A stretch of 64,000 nucleotides of DNA from an uncultured Brevibacillus sp. (GTDB taxonomy: Bacteria > Bacillota > Bacilli > Brevibacillales > Brevibacillaceae), in contig NZ_CANMZW010000009.1 in assembly GCF_947502445.1 (NCBI RefSeq), forward strand, positions 1 to 64,000, given 5' to 3'. Positions 60,483 to 64,000 of the stretch are shown here, in pieces (the first letter of the stretch is position 1; the number at the start of each line of letters is the position of its first letter). A model generated the notes under the pieces. It did not search any database and was not told the origin of the DNA. It was given only the letters and a program-made list of their open reading frames with translations. The translations under genes and the position numbers were made by a program.

Positions 60483-61754
60483 ATGACCACCACAGGATCG
60501 GTGCTAAATGCTTTCGAGGCCGCGAAGGAGATTGAGGAATACGTCATAGAGATCCGGCGAGATCTTCATTTGCACCCTGAAATCGGTATGCAGGAAGTAC
60601 GCACGATGAAAGTCGTTACAGATGAATTGGAGAAGCTGGGAATCACGTATGAAATCGTTCCAAACGGAGGCATCATCGGGACGATCTGCGGTGAGCAGGA
60701 GGGTAAATCGTTAATCCTGCGCGCGGACCTCGATGCGCTGCCTATGCAGGAAGCAGAAACGAACCTGAAAGGAAAGAAAACGGTAGTCTCCCTAAATGAT
60801 GACGCAGCTCATACATGCGGTCATGACGGTCACACAGCCATGCTGCTCGGGGCAGCAAAAATATTGTCCGAAAACAAAGACAAAATAAAAGGAAAAGTCA
60901 TCCTCGTTTTTGAGCAAGGCGAAGAGATCGGAAAAGGCATCTTTGCCCTGGTCAATAGACTGGTTGAAATCGGTGCGGACGGCGTTTGGGGCATCCATCT
61001 CAAATCAGATGTTCCAGCCGGAAAAATATCGGTAGATACAGGGCCGCGGATGTCGAGTGCCTTCGGATTTAAGGCGCAAATCACCGGAAAAAGCGGACAT
61101 GGCTCAAGACCGGATTTGGCTATATCGCCGCTGGATTGCTTTACTGACTTTTACACCCATCTGAAAGCTATGCGGTTAACGTCACTCGACCCGTTCAAGA
61201 CGACTACATACTCCATTGGCAGTATTAGCTCAGGGTCAGCTTGGAACGTAATTCCCGATACACTACAGTTCAGTGGAACCGTTCGTTATTTGCACTATGA
61301 CCAAGGTTTGCTTGCCGAGCAGGAGCTGAGGCGTCTGTTAGAAAAAACGTGTGAGCTGCACCGCTGCTCCTACCAATTCCTGCATGAGCCAAAAGCAGTC
61401 GATTTACTGGTCTACAACCCGGCAGATTGTGCGGCGATCGCCCAACATGCTGTTACCAAAGCAATCGGGTCGCATGCCCTATATACGTACCCAGCCTGGA
61501 TGGCGTCAGAATCGTTTGCCTTTTACCAAAAATATTTCCCGGGAGTGTTTGCCTTCGTAGGGATTGAAAACGAGGAGCAGGGGACTGGAGCCGAGCATCA
61601 TAACGCCCATTTTGATATCGATGAAGACGTGCTAAAGCTGGGTGTTGCTGCAACTGTTCAATACACCATTGATTTTCTGGGTAGCGAGCAAAAGGTAGCA
61701 TTTACACCAGAGCAAAGGAGTGTGAAGGATTTGTTTCAAGCAATGGGCTATTAA
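60483..61754 (+). CDS. M20-family amidohydrolase (N-acyl amino acid deacylase type)
   Basis: 423 residues from ATG 60483, 16 bases after patB, behind AAAGGAG. LRADLDALPMQEAE and HTCGHDGHTAMLLGAA give the di-metal site (His, Asp), VFEQGEEIGKGIF the catalytic Glu pair, WGIHLKSDVPAGKIS the next His, and EHHNAHFDIDEDVL the last. The dimerisation domain sits at about residues 195-310. Members remove acyl groups from amino acids or their conjugates. Coupled to a C-S lyase, the sequence N-deacylation then beta-elimination is suggested. Confidence 0.92.
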   Translation: MTTTGSVLNAFEAAKEIEEYVIEIRRDLHLHPEIGMQEVRTMKVVTDELEKLGITYEIVPNGGIIGTICGEQEGKSLILRADLDALPMQEAETNLKGKKTVVSLNDDAAHTCGHDGHTAMLLGAAKILSENKDKIKGKVILVFEQGEEIGKGIFALVNRLVEIGADGVWGIHLKSDVPAGKISVDTGPRMSSAFGFKAQITGKSGHGSRPDLAISPLDCFTDFYTHLKAMRLTSLDPFKTTTYSIGSISSGSAWNVIPDTLQFSGTVRYLHYDQGLLAEQELRRLLEKTCELHRCSYQFLHEPKAVDLLVYNPADCAAIAQHAVTKAIGSHALYTYPAWMASESFAFYQKYFPGVFAFVGIENEEQGTGAEHHNAHFDIDEDVLKLGVAATVQYTIDFLGSEQKVAFTPEQRSVKDLFQAMGY

Positions 61755-61825
61755 GCCCTATGCGACAATAATAGACAGAATCTTCCGTATATAATCACAA
61801 TCCGAAAAGAAAGAGGAGAGATTAT

Positions 61826-62032
61826 ATGACACGCAAAGGAATCTGCTACATCCTGTCACTCATCGCTTATTTTGGAATGCCGATTGGGGTGCTGTTTATC
61901 AGGAGTGCCGAGCCTTATATAATGGGGCTGCCATTTTTACTGTTCTGGATGGTGTTGTGGATCTTGCTGGGGAGTGCACTGATGATGATCGTTCATCGCT
62001 TGAATCCGGATGTGCATGAGGAGGTAGAATAA
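61826..62032 (+). CDS. DUF3311 small membrane subunit
   Basis: 68 residues from ATG 61826 behind GAGGAGAG. Two membrane helices (about 8-26 and 33-57) with FGMPIGVLFIRSAEPYIMGL in DUF3311 style. Its stop overlaps the start of the symporter by one base (TAATG). Proteins of this family are regular partners of sodium:solute symporters, as in pantothenate/acetate-type pairs. Confidence 0.9.
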   Translation: MTRKGICYILSLIAYFGMPIGVLFIRSAEPYIMGLPFLLFWMVLWILLGSALMMIVHRLNPDVHEEVE

Positions 62033-63504
62033 TGGTCATTTCCATTGGAATTATTACATTTTTTCTGATCGTCTCTCTCGTACTCGGAATTATGGCACGC
62101 AGGGGCAAAGATATGAGCCTGGAGCAGTGGAGTGTTGGAGGCCGCGGATTTGGAACGATATTCATCTTCTTATTAATGGCAGGAGAGATCTATACGACCA
62201 ATGCTTTTCTTGGAACGAGTGGGTGGATGTATGGAAAAGGGGGAGCTGCCTTTTATAACATCACGATGCTCAATTTTATTATCGCGTATTGGCTCACTCC
62301 GAAAATATGGAGCTATGGAAAAAAGCATCAGCTCTTATCACAATCCGATTTTTTTACAAAAGCGTACAACAGCAAGGGTCTGGGGATAGTAGTGGCGGTG
62401 GTCGGTTTGATTGCCCTCATTCCGTACTTGGTTATTCAATTAAAGGGTCTTGGTATTATTGTGTCAGAAGCTTCGTTCGGAGCAATTGATCCAAAGCTGA
62501 CGATTTGGCTGGGGACGATTGCGATGATTGTGTATGTCATGATTTCAGGGATACATGGCTCAGCTTGGACCGCTGTCATCAAAGACTTCTTGATCCTGGG
62601 TGTTGTGCTGTTTCTCGGCATCTATTTACCTGTCCATTACTACGGCGGTATTCAGCCGATGTGGGAAGCGATTGAAGCGGCAAAGCCCGGATTCTTATCC
62701 TTGCCGGAGAGAGGCTTCAGTGCTTCGTGGTACATTTCGTCGATCATGTTGACCTCGCTTGGCTTTTATATGTGGCCGCATACTTTTGTCGCCGTTTATG
62801 CAGCGAAAAGCGGCAATGCGCTGCGAAAAAATGCGATCATGCTGCCAATCTACGCACTGTTTATTTTGTTTGTCCTGTTTGCTGGAGCGGCAGCTATATT
62901 GCAGGTTCCTGGCTTAAGTGGGGGAAATGTAGACCTTGCCTTGTTCAAAATCTCAACCCAAACCTTCAACCCCGTTATTGTCGGCTTTATTGGTGCCGCG
63001 GGGCTGCTGACCGCAATCGTACCGGGCTCATTGATCTTGATGTCTGCCGCGACTTTATTTGCGAAGAACATTTACAAGGCAGTCAAACCCAATGCCACTG
63101 ATAAACAAATTGGGATGCTCGCTCGCTATATGGTCCCTGTCTTTGCTCTTATTGCTCTGTACAACACGTTTAGCGGGGGTGCAGCCATTACCTTGTTGTT
63201 CTTGATGGGATATGGCCTCGTCACCCAATTCGCTCCGGCAATCATTTGTCACTTCCTGAAAAAGAATCCGCTGACGAAGCAGGGCGTTTTCGCAGGCATC
63301 ACTGCCGGAGTCATCATTGTGGGCTGGCAGGCAGTGACGGGAGCGACGATGAGCTCGCTGTTCCCAAGCTTTCCGCCAGCCATTCAGGATATCAATATTG
63401 GCTTCATCGCACTCGGAGTCAATATTATTGTGAGCCTGGTTGTGAGTATCGTTACGCAAAAAGGTGTAACCGTTATAACCAATCCTGTAGAAAAAGTATC
63501 GTAA
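62032..63504 (+). CDS. Sodium:solute symporter (SSS family)
   Basis: 490 residues, about 13 membrane helices. SSS marks: LEQWSVGGRGFGTIFIFLLM, GEIYTTNAFLGTSGWMYGKG, and GAAGLLTAIVPGSLILMSAA in helix 8, where the sodium-site Ser lies. Belongs to the group paired with DUF3311. It likely imports the substrate for the amidohydrolase and lyase upstream; the substrate is unknown but an N-acylated cysteine conjugate fits the operon. Confidence 0.92.
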   Translation: MVISIGIITFFLIVSLVLGIMARRGKDMSLEQWSVGGRGFGTIFIFLLMAGEIYTTNAFLGTSGWMYGKGGAAFYNITMLNFIIAYWLTPKIWSYGKKHQLLSQSDFFTKAYNSKGLGIVVAVVGLIALIPYLVIQLKGLGIIVSEASFGAIDPKLTIWLGTIAMIVYVMISGIHGSAWTAVIKDFLILGVVLFLGIYLPVHYYGGIQPMWEAIEAAKPGFLSLPERGFSASWYISSIMLTSLGFYMWPHTFVAVYAAKSGNALRKNAIMLPIYALFILFVLFAGAAAILQVPGLSGGNVDLALFKISTQTFNPVIVGFIGAAGLLTAIVPGSLILMSAATLFAKNIYKAVKPNATDKQIGMLARYMVPVFALIALYNTFSGGAAITLLFLMGYGLVTQFAPAIICHFLKKNPLTKQGVFAGITAGVIIVGWQAVTGATMSSLFPSFPPAIQDINIGFIALGVNIIVSLVVSIVTQKGVTVITNPVEKVS

Positions 63505-63522
63505 TTCTCCAGTTTCGATTCG

Positions 63523-64000
63523 TTATGCTCTTACTCCTTCAGTACCTGCTGCATCCGACTGTTGTTCTGCTATAGCTCCGTTTTTCTTTTCCGCTTTACC
63601 ACTTCCCGAACGAAGCGGAATTTCTTTCAGGAACAGAGCAAGCACAACAGCAAAGCCTGCGACGATGGCACCTGTCAAAAACGTGGTCGTGATAGCATAG
63701 CTCATCGCCCCGCGGATCAGATCAAGCATGTGCGTAAACACGGCTTGTGATTCTGGTGGAAGGCTCTGCAGTGCTGCCTCGATTTTCGGCTGATCCAGCA
63801 GGTTTTGCGGATTGGCGAACAGAGCCAGCTTTTCAGCCAGGGCTGGATCGGCGGGTGCTGACGCAGCACCTTGACCCATCGCACCCGACATCTTGCTCAT
63901 TTTCGAAGCAATTCCGGCGCTCATGACACTGCCCATCACCGCAATTCCGATTGTTCCCCCGAGGTTACGGAAAAGCTGGGAGGTTGCTGTGGCCACTCCT
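63523..64000 (-). CDS. MFS transporter, DHA2 family (C-terminal part; runs off the window)
   Basis: Only the last ~158 residues are present; the gene continues beyond 64000 and the GTG at 63996 is internal. ATATSQLFRNLGGTIGIAVM is the helix 11 motif of EmrB/QacA (DHA2) exporters. The stretch MSGAMGQGAASAPADPALAE and the helical loop to QAVFTHMLDLI is the extracellular insert between helices 13 and 14 of this class, followed by the last membrane helix and a hydrophilic tail. Convergent with the symporter with only 18 bases between stops. Confidence 0.9.
   Translation of the reverse strand, partial: GVATATSQLFRNLGGTIGIAVMGSVMSAGIASKMSKMSGAMGQGAASAPADPALAEKLALFANPQNLLDQPKIEAALQSLPPESQAVFTHMLDLIRGAMSYAITTTFLTGAIVAGFAVVLALFLKEIPLRSGSGKAEKKNGAIAEQQSDAAGTEGVRA

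Noticed and set aside
1..64000. CRISPR arrays, tRNA or rRNA genes, complete IS elements
   Set aside because: No regularly spaced direct repeats, no tRNA cloverleaf with TTCGA arm, no rRNA segment and no transposase were recognised.

Overview
The window looks like chromosome from a low-to-mid GC Gram-positive endospore-former, most likely Brevibacillus or a close Paenibacillaceae relative. Reasons: strong AGGAGG-type ribosome sites, frequent TTG and GTG starts, many U-tract terminators, lipobox lipoproteins, copper-amine-oxidase-N domains, a chromosomal mph-type macrolide kinase and 7TMR-DISM hybrid kinases. The genus is inference from recall; no rRNA, tRNA, CRISPR array or complete insertion sequence was seen.

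Left end (1-3.7 kb): a prophage edge. The 3' end of a bacterial class C group II intron (domains V and VI) is followed by a lysis module: membrane/coiled-coil protein, holin, and an endolysin that fuses an M23 peptidase to a trypsin-like domain. Beyond it lie two near-identical palindromic promoters, a secreted C39/C70-like cysteine protease and inverted repeats. 4-9 kb holds a VOC protein, hypothetical genes, DUF4256, and a decaying iron locus with a Fur box, a terminator-bounded possible small RNA and a 47-codon siderophore-binding-protein remnant. 9.2-15.3 kb: a Tet/EF-G-like GTPase, a DNA alkylation repair protein, then a Fur-box-controlled siderophore cluster (AraC-binding-protein fusion regulator, lipoprotein, esterase).

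15.5-30.7 kb is a signalling and transport stretch: a MacB-like ABC pair, a divergent LysR/MFS pair, YxeA-DUF418-response regulator-kinase with phased TAAGGT repeats in the promoter, a radical SAM/SPASM protein beside a HEAT protein, and a second two-component system with a secreted protein. 31-35 kb reads leftward: a cell-wall or surface protein, a lipoprotein, and an MFS exporter with its TetR regulator and twin operators.

36-55 kb is flanked by two paralogous ~1,050-residue sensor proteins, each carrying a HisKA kinase, a receiver and a LytS-type kinase. Between them are a sulfide-detoxification locus (broken TSUP gene, sqr, cstB, broken cystine symporter), an amino-acid permease, a DUF420 protein, mph with a nine-residue MRLR leader peptide, exonuclease III, a TetR regulator, an acetyltransferase, and an ECF sigma/anti-sigma pair. 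55-64 kb: a mosaic of broken GNAT and SDR genes, DinB, DUF59, a WYL regulator that seems to have lost its recognition helix, DUF2785, and a MarR-flanked unit (PatB-type lyase, M20 amidohydrolase, DUF3311, sodium:solute symporter) that fits uptake and cleavage of N-acyl-cysteine conjugates. The window ends inside an MFS gene.

Repeated gene decay by internal deletion (TSUP, cystine symporter, WYL, SDR/GNAT, ABC-2 permease, siderophore-binding protein) is the most striking genome-wide pattern here.
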